The position numbers and the translations under genes are program-made. Below are positions 23,201 through 36,734 of a DNA stretch of 64,000 nucleotides, one piece after another. Within the stretch, counting starts at the first letter, position 1. Each line of letters starts with the position of its first letter. The stretch comes from Prosapia bicincta (lineage: Eukaryota > Arthropoda > Insecta > Hemiptera > Cercopidae), in contig JBAIZL010000005.1 in assembly GCA_036971475.1 (NCBI GenBank), forward strand, positions 164,903,386 through 164,967,385, read 5' to 3'. The notes under the pieces were generated by a model. That model was not told where the DNA came from. It made no database searches and was given only the letters and a program-made list of their open reading frames with translations.

Positions 23201-25529
23201 TGAAAAATACTTTAGGTATATAGCAGCCCCCCCCCAAGACGTGACAATTGAAGATGGCGATGGAAGTAGATACGGTGGATAATGTACTAAGACATACGAA
23301 AAGAAATATAATAATTAATAAACTATTTTGTTAAAGACTGGGCCATTCTTCGCATCCCCATCTCCACTTGCTCCTGATAACTGCTGTTTTCCATTTCGAT
23401 TATTTCTGTATTCTACTCACTCTTAGCTATTCCTTAATGTGTTTTCCATTTCCAGACTTTTTGGGGCAAACTATTTATACTCATTATTCTCATGTATCCC
23501 CATCAAAGCTACTATTTTTCCTCATAGAGTCCGTCTGTTTCATTATCTTCTAATACAGTTGTTTCCGAATTTATCTATTAGGCCTATAGTATTTTTACTG
23601 TACTATATAGAATCTTCTCCAGTAGCTCAGCTCTGATGCCTTTAGTCGCCTTTTCATTCTTTTGTTATATGTCTAAACTTCACCTCCCTAGACTACTATG
23701 TTTTTCACAAAAGTGTGAAACGCTTCTCTGTGTTTCTTGAATTACTATCATTCTATAGCTTCGGATATAGTTTATTGTAGGATCACTGTGCTGCCCTTAA
23801 ATACTTTATTTTGAATGCTTTAGCATGTATTCTGTGTCCAGTAAATGTAACCCCCAATTAAGTGTACTGAGATGTGTGTCATCACTATGTCTTTTGCATG
23901 ACTGTTGCATCCGATATAGACTACTAGGCCTATAACTTGCTAATTACCAAAGAGTGAAACATAAAGGTACGTTTCCTAGTTTTACATCCATCGGTTGTCG
24001 TTTCCTTTTCAATTTCTTCCGGTTTCTGTCGATGAAGATTTTAAACAGAGCGGGGAATATTCTACACTGTCTCAATCCTTCATTCACCATACATTCTTCT
24101 GAAGAGAAGTACCAAAAGATTATAGCGTTCTATTTAAATACAGCATGTACCACACTATCACAAAAATCCAATGTAACAAAAACATCATATAGGAAGTATA
24201 ACAAGCATTAAAAATCTATTAAAAGGGGACGTTATGTTTAATGTAAATAACACTAAAGTAATAAAGTGTCAGGCTATATTGGAAATTGTTATAAAAATTA
24301 AAATGCTCTCAAAGAAATTAGAAGCGATTACAGATTAATTTAATCACACACTACAGACTCATCAAAATTAATTATATATTTTCTATATTGATAATTAAAA
24401 TGAAATAACGGCCTTCCAAAGAATATCAATGTAATCGAAAGTGAAATAAAAATAAAACTAATTAATAAAAAAAACTCTCTCAATCTTAGTATTTTGTTGT
24501 TATTGTTTTTTTTCTAATTTCAAAATTTGTTAAATTTTATTGCTCTATATTTAGTTTATAAGTACTAGCTCACGAAATATGTGGTGGGGTTTATTAATTA
24601 TCCTAAAACATAAAAACTTATTTCTAAGTGTTTTATACTTGAGTGTAGACCACTCTCGGAAAACCAACTAAACAAATCACAATAATTATTATTCAAATGT
24701 TCTTAGAAGTAAAATAAATTTACAACTTTTAAAACCATTCAAATTTATTTTCTAGGTGTCTTACGAATTAAATGAATAAAATACTAAGGAAATACATATA
24801 TATTAACGAAACAACTGAATTTAAAATTAAAACATTCCATCGTTTTTAGTGATGCGTAAATTTAAAGTCAACCGTATACTCGAACCATAAACTAAATGCA
24901 ATTGTTGGTTTTCGGTTTATACTTGAATTCGTTTTGATATTTAATTTAATACAATTCAATTTAAAACTGAAACTGGCTCTACCTGGTTATATGAGGAGCA
25001 ATTGAATACACCCTTACTCGTACCAAGCATTTAACTTTCCTGGATCTCATAAAGGCGTAGAATGTTTCAGATTCTTTTGGAATTTGAAAAATATTAATGG
25101 AATATAAAAAGTACGTTTTATTAAAATATCTCTTCAGTAGTACTTTATGAGGTAAAATAGTTATTTCACTGTGCAGAACATCGCTTCGACACTTTGTGAC
25201 GTGGTGTGAACAGCTGAGTGCAAATGGAACGGCGGGCACACCTGGCCTTTCCTACATTGCAAGCCCACCGTGTGCACAGCTGACCCTCGTTAATTGGCCC
25301 GCATGATTACCAATAATGTATAGATGAGTGCGTTGTCTTGCTTAGTTGAACCTAATCATATTAGTTATCAGATATGGCTAGTATTAACGAATAAATTTTT
25401 AAAAACTATTCCACCTTATCAAAATTAAAAAAAAAAAACAGATCCAACAAAAACCCGAATTAATATAAATATATTATACTTACTTATATATATATACTTA
25501 CTAAAAAGTCAAAAACAATTTTATGTTCT
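20280..25529. other. Long interval with no gene seen
   Basis: No assignable coding sequence. A short imperfect duplication (ACTTAGTGTTTAC repeated) lies near 21487-21521. The segment 25200-25310 is GC-richer than average but unassigned. Confidence 0.4.
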
Positions 25530-26560
25530 GAAAGTGACAACTATAGGGTTTATACATGACTTTGAAGCACAATTGGATATAGATTAACAAATTATGGTAT
25601 AAAAAACACTGGCTATTTTAATCATTTTTTTCCTACAGGAAATGTATTAAATTTATGACACAAAAGGTTTAAAGAGATATTATATCTTATACTTACAATC
25701 ATCTACAGTAGTCACATTCTCTATAAATCATTCAATGAAGTTTGAATTGTCTATATATCTGAACGAAAAATAAGCAAGGTCATATTTTTGATCTGACAAA
25801 ATTTTATATTGTTCGGCCTTTTTCAAGGACAAAGGTCAATTATCGTCCCGCATACTCTCATAATTTCTGTTTTCTGAGAAGACACTATGGTTAGCCATAT
25901 AATTAATCGTGGGGAATCAAGGAATCAAAAAGTTGATTGGTCCGCAAATTTCTGGAATAGATTTGATGGGTTAGCCTATAAAAGACATGATTGCGTCACT
26001 AATTTCAACATTTTATAAATAAATAAAAGGAATTATGATAAATTATGTTTTCGTTATTGAAGAATTATTTTTTACTTTTAAGTAGAGCCTTAGTAAAAAT
26101 TATATATTTGGATTTTTTGTCGGTTCTGTTTTTTTCAATTTTTTTTTGCTCTAAATGTTTACATGTATGATTTCTAATTCCTATATACATTATAATCGAA
26201 TATCATGCCATTGGATATGTTAGCAAAATTTCCAATAATTATCCATACAAATTTCCGAAGTAAATATCTCTCTAATCAAAAGAGATGTTCGTTCTAAGCG
26301 GATTTCTCAAGCAAAAATAAAAAGATCTGTTTGTTTTATACTTATTGTCTATTCTATTATTATATTTGGTAGAAACCTACATGAAATGAATGATCTGATT
26401 GTTTATTTTGCTTATTAGTAGAGCTTATTTAGAGATATAGTGTGCTTATTTTAGAGTTCATAATTCTTATTAAATTTTTTTTTAATTCTCTGTTAAAATA
26501 GCGTATTATTGTCTCCAAATCATATGGATTAGAATGTAACTACAGTGGGACCGCCGGAAG
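25530..26560 (+). repeat. ~1-kb duplicated sequence, copy 1
   Basis: Colinear, diverged copy of 49575-51060. Matching anchors run from one end to the other: TTTATGA..CA near 25655, ATCTACAGTA, AAATCATTCAA, GAACGAAAAAT-like, CAATTAT(C/T)GTCCC, CTCTCATAAT, GAATC/ATTGAG segments, ATTTGATGG, CATGATTGCG, TTATGTTTTCGTTAT, AAAATTATATAT, then TATTGTCTCCAAATC and GATT(A/G)GAATGT. No coding content. It could be an unclassified mobile element or an old segmental duplication. Confidence 0.75.
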
Positions 26561-26564
26561 GGTT

Positions 26565-29500
26565 TCCCCTTTAATTGCAAGCAAAATTACTTTGATCGTT
26601 TAAATATACTTCTAAAGTTATTGTGGAACAAACATTAAAAAACATGTGGGTTAATTTCAGAAACTCCTTCGTTTTGAGAATGTGGGTTAAAAACTAGATT
26701 TGAAGTGTCCCATCTTGCGGACGTTTTTAAGACTCTTTACCACACTTCAGAATAAACAAAGTTTAAAATACATACTGACATTTTAAACACATAAATCCAT
26801 GCTGACTTGTCCAAATAGTAAAAAAACACAATTCAAAAGATCATTGAAATTGTTTTACATTCAAGCATTAAAGCATAAAATATTAGACACATAGTTTGTT
26901 AATATTTTTAACGGCCTACTGGTATATTTATTAGTATTTTTTCAAATTTAAATCGTTCGTTTAGTTCTAACTCTTCATCTTTTAAGCCTTAAATTTTATA
27001 ACTCTAAGGAAATTTAAATGTTGATATCCTTGTCCAAAAATGTTTTCATCGATTGCTTTGTAACTTTCGATACAACAATGTTCTCGGATAAGGTCAAGTA
27101 TTTATATACTTATACAGATACCACTCCTGTGTCAGATAAACCACTTTTTTCATAAAAAGACAACTCCATCTGTTGGGATTATTAGCGAAAAAGCCATGCT
27201 AAATATTTAACTACTTAATTCAACGTTTCGTAAGAATTATTATTTTTAATTTGTAAAAATAACCATTTCTTTTCTTTTTTATTTACGTGTACCTTGAGGA
27301 AAGGACACGAAACTCATTTATCCTAATAGAGGTGAAGAGGTTATTGGTGAGGTTTCTGACGTACATATATTGTATCTAAGTTTTCCATTGGTCGTATAAA
27401 AAATAAACCCCCTTCGTAAAAAAGTAATTGAAACAATATTGTGTCCTATTCATAGATGTAGAAACTGTTCGACGTTGCTTCCACGCTCTCCTTGAGAACC
27501 CGTGCGGGATCCTATTGTGCGGTGGACTACTGGGTCATGTTCACTTTAAGCGATACGGGAGTAAAACAAATTTATGCTACAATTTTCAATTACACATTTA
27601 CTCCAAAGATGGTATTTTAGGCGCCATAAATTATTCCGTTTGACATTAAAAAGAACAATTATATATAGTCGCTCAATTAAATCTACTTGTTTTTTGTAGT
27701 AGCTGAAGGGGAAACAATTTTTCTAAACAGGAAATTGTTTTAGAAATAATTACAGTCCTATAAATCCATACAATTTAAAAACGCCAAAAACGCAATATTT
27801 TTTATTAAAAAAAAGAATTTTGAAAAATAAAATATTTTGATGAAAAAGGCCAATTTCGAGAATCAAGAGGACATACAGGGAGCAAATTTGTTTACTAAAT
27901 ATTTAATAAAAAGTGTTAATTAAAAACTTAATGGTAAAACGTAGCACAAAAGTGTAATTAAATTAGCTTGAGCATTAAATTACACATAAACTGGTTGTAA
28001 AATACAGCGCAAAGAAGAATCAACAAAATAATGGTATTGTATAGAATATGAAGGGTGGAAATACGTTGAATTAAGATAAATGAACTTTATGACGCTGACA
28101 GAATGAGGAAGGCTGAGGTTTGCGGGAATCCACTCGCCATAATAATGGAGGGACCTATTTTATGTTCGTTGCTAAGGCTTCTAGATATTTAATTTTGTTG
28201 GAGGTTCGAATATGTGTCTAAATCTTTATTGTAATGGAAATATTCATAGATTGGTTTTGAAAAAAAATTTTAACCACTATTGACACCATATGTTTTCTAT
28301 ATTATTAGTTAGCACGTTTGAAGGACTATTTCGTTAATTGTCTAATTATAGAAAGATTTAGCGCCAAACTGAGACCTTTATATTGTACGTCAACTCAATC
28401 GTTTGTATTTTAGATGCAATACAATGTTTTGGCCTCAGATACGTATATAATATTTACTGAAAAATATTTTTCTAACGCGCTGCTAGAAAAATCTCCAGGA
28501 CCTTTCTTGTTATTTGCAACACGATGAGAACTTTAATTACCACTTCTAACTTCAAAAACATTTATATATATATATTGCAATAACAATTTGTTTAATTAAT
28601 TGAATAGAACTTGAGTAGTGTGAAGAGTAGACAATAGTGATTTGATCCAATACTTTATCAGCTCAAAACTCGTTTAACTATCCAGGACCTATTTTACAAT
28701 AAAACACATAACAATGAAAATTTGAGATTTCAATTTTCGTTTTTATACATGTGATATTCAAACTACACAACTAAATGGCCTGCCAAATATTGCGTCGGCG
28801 TAAGATGTTAACTGTTGCTGCATCTTTAAGATGATTTTCATATTTTTCATTTTCATTTCTAAAGAAGTAGGCTATATATTTTATTATTCTCAAAGAAACA
28901 AATACAAAGTCTGGTCTTGGAACTATCATAACAATTTTCTTTAAAAATATATTATATTGAATACACAAATTATTAGACTTTTATATGTTAATTTTATACT
29001 TTTTACAATAACAAGTTGAAAATATTAAATGTTTTGATAAAGTAAGACACTAATTTTACTATTCGTTTTCGACAAGAATATCCACATAATATTAACAATA
29101 CATAAAATGTTTGCTATTTTATATAGCTATAACACTTGTATTTAATTCAAAGAAAAAGCCATATTTCATAACGAATATTACAAGTTTTTATAATCATTAA
29201 AGAAATCTTATACTTCCATATAAAATACTAAATTATACACATCATAAAATATATCCACTAATCTAAGAAACGAAATCAAAATTTAAGTAATTCCAAATAT
29301 AATTTCGCGGTTGCTCTTTTGGCTATAAATTTTATAAATTCAGGAAAATTTAATTATTTAAACTATACGTTCGCATTCTGCATACACTTCAGAAACAAAA
29401 TATACATTTTATATCTTATACTTTACGTATAATACGTTTTTTACCATTTATGGTATCTACTACAAAAACTGGAAAAAACATTGGGACTATAGACATTTGA

Positions 29501-30187
29501 CCACTGCCAAAAATAGGGTTAAAAATGTATTGTTTGTTAAAATAGATGTTCGTTTTGTTAAAGAAAATACAATTTTTTAAAATATAGTTCAATTTACATT
29601 AAGATACAACATCAATTCAGAACAGTTAGAACTTCAAAGTGCGAATAGCAATGATAACCCAATGGGAGTTGTGTGTTCCTTTTGTATGAAATGTGCATGT
29701 ATAATATAAAATGCAACGAAATGAGAAACAGGTATCTGAAACTTAATATTTTCATATGTGACATAAATTCGTTTTTACACTTTCTATTTCAATGTACCTG
29801 CACTACATACGTAATATATTCATGTATAAAATACACTGGCTTTGCGATTTATGCTTATTGATTAACGAGCCAAGATATGAAATAACATTCCGTTTTAGAT
29901 ATTACTAGAGGAACTTGCGGTCTCGTATTTCCTTGTTTTAGCTCCTGAAACTATTAACTATACTCAATTCTTTACTTGATAAAAGATTCTCGAAATACTA
30001 ATTTGCCCTCCTATACGACGTGTTGCATATGTTTGGGAAAAAACACAAAATATAGGCTTAATATTAACTATTTTACAATTATATTATTTTCCCTGAATAT
30101 GTTTTGAGAGTTATTTAGCAAGCTCAAACGTAGTTGGTGGGACATTTTGAGGTATTTAGTGGCCAACAAAATTGAATACTTCAATTG
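26565..30187. other. Long AT-rich interval with no gene seen
   Basis: Frames at 27428-27643 and 29673-29861 carry no recognisable motif. No repeat beyond short AT runs. Confidence 0.4.
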
Positions 30188-30760
30188 AAGAATGTAGTTA
30201 ACAGATGTTTTAATACAATGTAGTTATTGGAGCCTTTAATAGATGTTTTAATACAATGTAGTTATGATAACAAATGTAGTTATTAGAATCATTAATAGAT
30301 GTTTTAATACAATGTAGTTATGATGAAAAATGTAGTTATTAGAACCATTAATAGGTGTTTTAATACAATGTAGTTATGATAAAAAATGTAGTTATTAGAA
30401 CCATTAATAGATGTTTTAATACAATGTAGTTATGATAAAAAATGTAGTTATTAGAACCATTAATAGATGTTTTAATTCAATGTAGTTATGATAAAAAAAT
30501 GTAGTTATTAGAACCATAAATAGATGTTTTAATACAATGTAGTTATGATAAAAAAATGTAGTTATTAGAACCATTAATAGATGTTTTAATACAATGTAGT
30601 TATGAAAAAAAAGTGTAGTTATTAGAACCATTAATAGAAGTTTTAATACAATGTAGTTATGATACAAAATGTAGTTATTAGAACCATTAATAAATGTTTT
30701 AATACAATGTAGTTATAATAAAAAATGTAATTATTAGAACTTTTAATAGATATTGCAAAA
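30188..30760. repeat. 57-bp minisatellite, about ten units
   Basis: Units are built of TGTAGTTATTAGAACCATTA + ATAGATGTTTTAATACAA + TGTAGTTATGATAAAAAA. The start TGTAGTTAT occurs twice per unit, so the unit is itself a short duplication. The 83-codon minus-strand frame at 30416-30667, with a 19-residue period, is a by-product of 57 being divisible by three. Confidence 0.92.
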
Positions 30761-31260
30761 TGTTACGTAACGAATTTAATTATTTAAAATCTATTCCTAA
30801 AAGTATCAGACGAGGCTAAGGAAGTTTTCATTTTTAAAATTGGAATGAATATATGTAACTCATTAAAATTATATTGAATTATTTGTATTAGGATTTATTG
30901 AAAAATAATTTAATATATTCAGTAACAGGAAAAATTATTTACTCATTTTTATTATTGTATTTTTTACAAAATAAAATTTCAATTTAATAACGTACCGTTA
31001 TATTTAATAATGAGACAGTATCATAACCTACGTGTTAAAACAGCTACTCTACATCATAACCTTTAACATACAATCAGCTGTGGTATGAAATCATACCTTA
31101 TCACTTATTTTATGCTAGAACAGCTGTATACAACACATATATACAACTATGTAGATGTGTTAGAGTGTGACGATTTTATGTGTGACGCCAACTCGATGAT
31201 TTTGTCCTATATAATTTTCCTGTTCAGGAATAAAATTTTATAAATGCGAAATAAAATGTG
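30760..31260 (+). repeat. AT-rich conserved blocks adjoining the minisatellite (family copy A)
   Basis: Block 1 (30760-30940) shares AGTTTTCAT, AAAATTGGAAT and TTTACTGAAA/TTTATTGAAA anchors with 54560-54812. Block 2 (30960-31250) shares CATAACCTACG, AATCAGCTG and GACGCCAACTC with 35860-36010, 55800-55930 and 57830-58010. The minisatellite plus both blocks appear to form one dispersed element with an expandable repeat core. Confidence 0.7.
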
Positions 31261-31381
31261 TCCTTAATGTACAATTTATCGTTAAATACTTGAGCAGAAA
31301 AGTTTCTTTCCTATATGTCAAAAACTAGGTAGTATAATTGTGTTTAATGTCTGTAGTATAGACTCCACTGACGATATGCAT

Positions 31382-31383
<2 letters not shown>

Positions 31384-31434
<51 letters not shown>
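31384..31434. repeat. (TA)n microsatellite
   Basis: About 25 uninterrupted TA units. Confidence 0.95.
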
Positions 31435-31436
<2 letters not shown>

Positions 31437-31439
31437 TGT

Positions 31440-33549
31440 AGGCACTGGAGGATAGGAATTACCGCGAACATGATACGTCAATACCTCCCTTTCTGGGGGT
31501 TCATGTTGACTAAAGCACACAATGGTTGAGTTCGTCCTTTAGCAATCAAATGTACAGGTTCCTTTGCTCTGCGGAGACAAGGAGTCATTGTTGATATAAA
31601 CGCTGTGTGCAGATGCTTCGCTGGTTGGCTCAATACAACACACTAACACTCTAGTTTTGTACATACGTTTGGTACAGTAAGTCTTGAAAATAAAAAAGTT
31701 ATTAGTATAGAATTAAGTAATTTTGATTTATTTATAAATCTATCAAATTATTGAATAATACCTCATATTGAGATTTGAACTGTTCTTTTGTAAATGTTAT
31801 TAACCCTAAGCAGACCATCTTAAACAAACAACGGCTAAATTAGTTCTCTTTAAAATAAAAGCTTAGTCAATTTAATGTATATAAACAAAAAATGAAATAT
31901 TATTTATAATAAATGGTTATTTATTTTTTTAAAATATTTTAAATTATACAATTATTTTATTTACGGGTTATAATTCATTTATTTTTACTAACCAAAATTT
32001 TTTAAATGTTTTTTTATAAATTTAACGTGTTTAAAAAAAATCTAATCACAATAAAGTCAGTTAACCTTTTTTGAAATTTAACTAAATTTGATAATGTTTT
32101 CGTTTTAGAATATATTTTCAAACTAAAATTGTTTTTCAAAAAATATTCCGCCATACTATTTGGGATTTAATAGTACATTAATTTCCAATGTAAAAGTTGA
32201 CTGTCCCTTCCTTGTAATTATATGCATTCTGCATAGCATGTTGCATTGTAAGTGCTTAAATCGTTTCTGTAACTAGAATTCCGGTTTCTGCATAAACCTT
32301 TTGTAATTTTAAAACATCTTGAAGTCGCGTGTTTGTTCCTACAAACTATCATGTACAACAAGTAAGTAGGCCACATATTCATTATTATTTTCCTCTATGG
32401 CCATGAAAACATATTATTCGTTTACATAATTAATGAAACATAGGCTAATAATAGTATATTAAAATTAGGAAAAATATAGCATTAAGAAGGAATTCAATAG
32501 ATTAGGTTATTTTAAGAAATCTTTAGGCAACATTGATTAAATAAAATTTAACACAGTTACCATTTTGAATGAAAAAGAAATACAAAAAATTGAATTTTCT
32601 AAATATTGGAAAGAATGTTACACAGTAGAGAATTTATTTATAAAATCCCTTAAATTCTTTTCGTCTGAGATGAAATTCACGAAAACTTTCTATTTGAAAC
32701 ACCAAATTGTATTCGGCAACAGTGAAACATAGGTTAAACCCTATTAGAACTGTCAGCTCTACTTGCTTATTTAATCAGAACACAGTTTGCAAATTCAACG
32801 CACATATTTTTAAACACATATTCTTAAATTTACATTAATATTCTAACACCAAAATTTGACTCTAAATTTTGAATTAACGCCATTAAACTTTCATTTCTTC
32901 TTCCTTTAAAATGTTCCTTTTTTATATTTGGAGCTGAAAACGTTCAATTCTCTTCGTTTCGTGGTTTACTGACGTCCCCTCTCAGTGTTTCTTTTATATT
33001 GATTATCTTAGGCTCTATGGAGCTCTGATCTCTGTATTAAAGTCACCTTTGTCTTCCATTTTAGAATTCTCTGCCCTTTGGGCGTAGCTCCACAACAATA
33101 TTTTCCCTGATTCTGTTTTCGCTGATTTGAAACCTATTCATTCATTTTGGATGTAATCTCATGGTATTGGAAAAGTGTTTGTATGACCCTATAATATGAC
33201 TATAGCTATCTATGAAGTGTAGTCGGACAGTGCATAGTAGGTATGGTTAAGGTAGTGATATAGGACATCATGGTCTGGTATAAAAAAAAATATTCCGTAA
33301 AAAAAAGAGGTATAAAAAAAGGAATAAAAAAAGTAGGCAGAATCCTATACATGACTGAGACCTACTCTCTAGATAGGTCATAGAGATGTGATAAACCCTT
33401 GCTCTATAGTATGAAAAAGTAGTAAGAATAAGTGGTTGGAGTTAAGGTAGGTCTGAGGAAGTATAATAATGATTCCTTGGGACTGATATTCGGGAGAGTG
33501 TTATGCGGAAAAGTGTTAGAAGAAAGAAAGATGTAGAAAAAAAAGAATG
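31440..33549. other. Interval with no gene seen
   Basis: AT-rich with no recognisable gene. 33250-33340 is unusually A-rich with AAAAAA-separated words. A CTGAGGAAG...TAATGAT signature near 33450 is shared with 51757 and 53225. Confidence 0.4.
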
Positions 33550-34165
33550 AGGACACCTCCTTATCATAGAACACAAAGATAGACTTTTATGTGGAGCATC
33601 TTTAGTTCAGCCTTTGAAACCACTATCCCTATAAATACAACCTTAAACTCGTCCGCCCGGGTGACTAGCGCTAGACTCGAGACGGGGGCTTGGTACCACG
33701 ACCTTGCTATACTGGACTGGTGACTGCCCCCCCCCTTGGAAGGGACGAACTCCAAATAAACAATACGTTTTTCAGAGAAATCAGTAGAACCTTCCAAACG
33801 GCTACGTTTTCGTAACTCATCTGATCAGCTCTTTCCAGGTAGTGCAATCGTACCTTTAACCACTCTCGGTTGGTTTTGCCTAAGGAAAGACCCTTAGACA
33901 CAGGACTTGATATTGCTGGGTATAAACCCATCCCGTGAGACCTTGGAAACCCTTAGTCCTGATATTAGAGAAAAATAATGGTTCATGTGTACAAGGCTGC
34001 ACCCATGAGGTAGTCATACCGGGTAGTAGAGTGATATCTACCCGATACTCCTGGTGTTCCAAAAGTGTGTATATTTGTTTCCGTCTTATTACCACATATT
34101 TTAACCCATCTTATAGCCTTTGGCTTTCACTGCAAGACTGCATCTCATTACTACCTATACAATAA
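33550..34165 (-). other. GC-richer patch with overlapping open frames, unassigned
   Basis: Three overlapping minus-strand frames (33564-33797, 33707-33931, 33880-34095) sit in a patch less AT-rich than its surroundings. Read in sequence they could be one frameshifted frame, with segments such as SKGLSLGKTNREWLKV and SLALVTRADEFKV. I do not recognise a family. An eroded mobile-element coding region is the leading guess; chance is also possible. Confidence 0.3.
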
Positions 34166-34317
34166 ACCTCCCTTCAATGCATGATTACACACATTTATCT
34201 GTAAAGGTTAAGGGTGTGTATTATTAAATACAAGTCGGAAGAAAAGAATAGAATCATTTCTTAAAATAGAAACAATGTAAGGTATAATTTAACTTCACTA
34301 AATTTAACTTTACCTAA

Positions 34318-34376
34318 AAAACTTATCCTAACCTAACCTGTACTAGCTTAACCTAACCTGACGTAGTCTAACCAAT
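34318..34376 (-). repeat. Short TTAGG-type degenerate repeat
   Basis: CCTAACCTAACCT is repeated with intervening TGTACTAGCTTA and GACGTAGT words. It is the reverse complement of the kind of sequence expanded at 59286-60125. Confidence 0.7.
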
Positions 34377-35659
34377 TCTAGCCTATTTGTTGAAATATAA
34401 TAAATAAAAATTTAAAAGACAGAACGATGACAACTCTTTGTTTCACTTGGCAAAGTATGAAGCTAATCATCATGCCACTTGAACATATAAATAAAATATC
34501 CCCACTCTAAGCGTTTACAGTCCCCTCCCAAATAAAGAAACTGGTAATTTTACAAAAAAAAAAACTCACCCTTACCTGACATTCAATTGTTTTTTCCTTG
34601 AATGATTACTTCCCGTAACCACCCGACCGTAACTCCCTCCCTTCCTTCACCCGAGGAGACATATGATCAATTTGTAGGAGCTGTCTGGACAGGACACATC
34701 ATGAGTCATGGTTCCCCCGCAAGGCTGTATGACTCATAATTCCATTGTTTATTGCTTTGATACATTGCTTGTGTCCTGGAAACATTTATTTACTGAAGGC
34801 AAACATATTTTTATTGTTAGATAAATCATTCCATTGTTTTTGTTTAATCGTTGGCAGTAATTTAGGGGTTTTTATTTTAGGGCATTAATTCTTACCGGGT
34901 CATTTGTCGAGTTATTGGGTAGCTGATGTTTCACTGAGTTCAGTTTCTACTCATCCGCAATAAATTTCCTTGTCTGTCAATCTGTGACGCTTTATATAAC
35001 TTTGATTCGCACTGATTAGAATATTTTTCGGTTTTAAGCTAGATTATATGTAATAGAAACTGAATTTTTTATATAAATAAAATCAAGTTCATTTTAAATG
35101 TAAAATAAAGTATGTAAAACAGTGAATAAAATATACTTTAAAAATTATATAACACCGTATTAACTTTCAAAACTTGCAACTGTACTCGAGAACAAAATAA
35201 TTAGGATTTATTTAAAAAATATTTCGATAAACAATCGAAGATGTAGGGAAGAAATAAAAGACATAAATTAAAAGTAATACATTCATTAAATTAGATATTA
35301 TAGTAAAAAAAACTATAAACTATGGCATAAAATGTATTATATTGCATTCAAAAGGATGATATTTTATGGGTAAAAATGTGGGAATCAACAATCGAAAAAA
35401 CGTAAACGTCCGTCAACTGAAATAAACGGGAGTTTCGAAAGTTAATAGAGTAAGAAACGGCTAGAGATATGATAAAGGTTAAAGTTCACATCCAGGGAAA
35501 ACTATGCAGGTACTGTTACGTGGAAATAATGCTAGACGAAACTTGTTGGATAATCGTCCAAACGTTAGCGAAAAAGAGAGCTACTAAAAACGATGTGATT
35601 CACCTGGTGGTTGAAACGATAATTAACGCTAGCGATTGAGACCTAAAGGACGCAAGAAG

Positions 35660-35682
35660 GTGTATATATATATATATATATA
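35660..35682. repeat. (TA)n microsatellite
   Basis: Short TA run just left of family copy B. Confidence 0.9.
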
Positions 35683-35749
35683 CAATGTTTGTAGAATGTG
35701 CGATGTAATTGATTTAAATAGTTTAAAAAAACATTTAAACAAGGATTTT

Positions 35750-36010
35750 CTCATTTTCATTATACTGAATAATTTGTTGTAGAATATATTGAAACATAAA
35801 TTAATGTATTCATTATTTGATAAAAATATTTAAATAATTTATAATATTTTATTTATTACAAAATAAAACTTTAATTTAATAATGTATATAATGAAGTATC
35901 ATAACCTACGTATCTGCCATACAACGTAGTCTCTAACATAAAATCAGCTGTTTTATGAAATCCTACGTGACGCGCCAAAAGAAGTATCACTTGAAAATAA
36001 AATAAGTATG
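35750..36010 (+). repeat. AT-rich conserved block (family copy B)
   Basis: Relative of 30960-31250: TTTATTACAAAATAAAACTTT, TTTAATAATG, GTATCATAACCTACG, AAATCAGCTGTT and ATGAAATC occur in the same order. No minisatellite is attached at this copy. Confidence 0.65.
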
Positions 36011-36639
36011 CTGAGTACATCAAACTTCTGCTTTTGCTAGATGGTAGCGACGGCACTCCTCTGTTGCTGAAGCGTTTAGGATCTCCTGCAATATCCGATT
36101 TATCTGAAGTCTGTACTTTGATAGTCCAATCGTTGAAGTTGTCTATACTCGTGTAACTTGTGAAATTAGGCAATACTCAAACAAGATGTATGCATCAGTA
36201 GACCACACATACATAGTTGGAGAATATAAGAGACTTGCGAACTGCACAGACTATAGGAAACCGTGTCCCCTATTGGAAAGCAAAGGTGTTGAGCCCTACG
36301 TGTTTAGTAAATATTGTTGGTTTATTTATAAACTGAACGCGGCACGTATTTATTTACGTCATAATTTTTATTTCAGGCTTATATTAACGTCAAATGGTTA
36401 AAAATATCAATAAAACGTCAATATGTTTGATATTATAAATTAAACAAGAATTCGTATTTAAATTCTATAAATTTTTGTCAGTGAATGGTGCTTATTAAAT
36501 TTAATATCATCCCCTGAATATAAAACAAAGATTTCTCCAGTTTCAGTAATTTATGTGCAGGTAGGTGCAAGTGTCTGACTTGATTTACCTACAGCAAAAA
36601 ATATCCCTGGTCGAGAAAAGTTTTATCTTTCCAAGTTTG

Positions 36640-36730
36640 CAGCAGTACAAGTGTATTAGTTCCAAGACAAACTCTTGTATTAGCTGAGTAAACCTGGCTA
36701 CGAAAGTTTGATTCCCAGGTCACACATTCA
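36640..36730 (+). repeat. Weak tRNA-like segment (possible SINE fragment)
   Basis: TTAGCTGAGTAAACC resembles a box A and AGTTTGATTCCCAGGT resembles a box B at a plausible spacing, but no cloverleaf forms. Could be chance. Confidence 0.25.
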
Positions 36731-36734
36731 GCTT

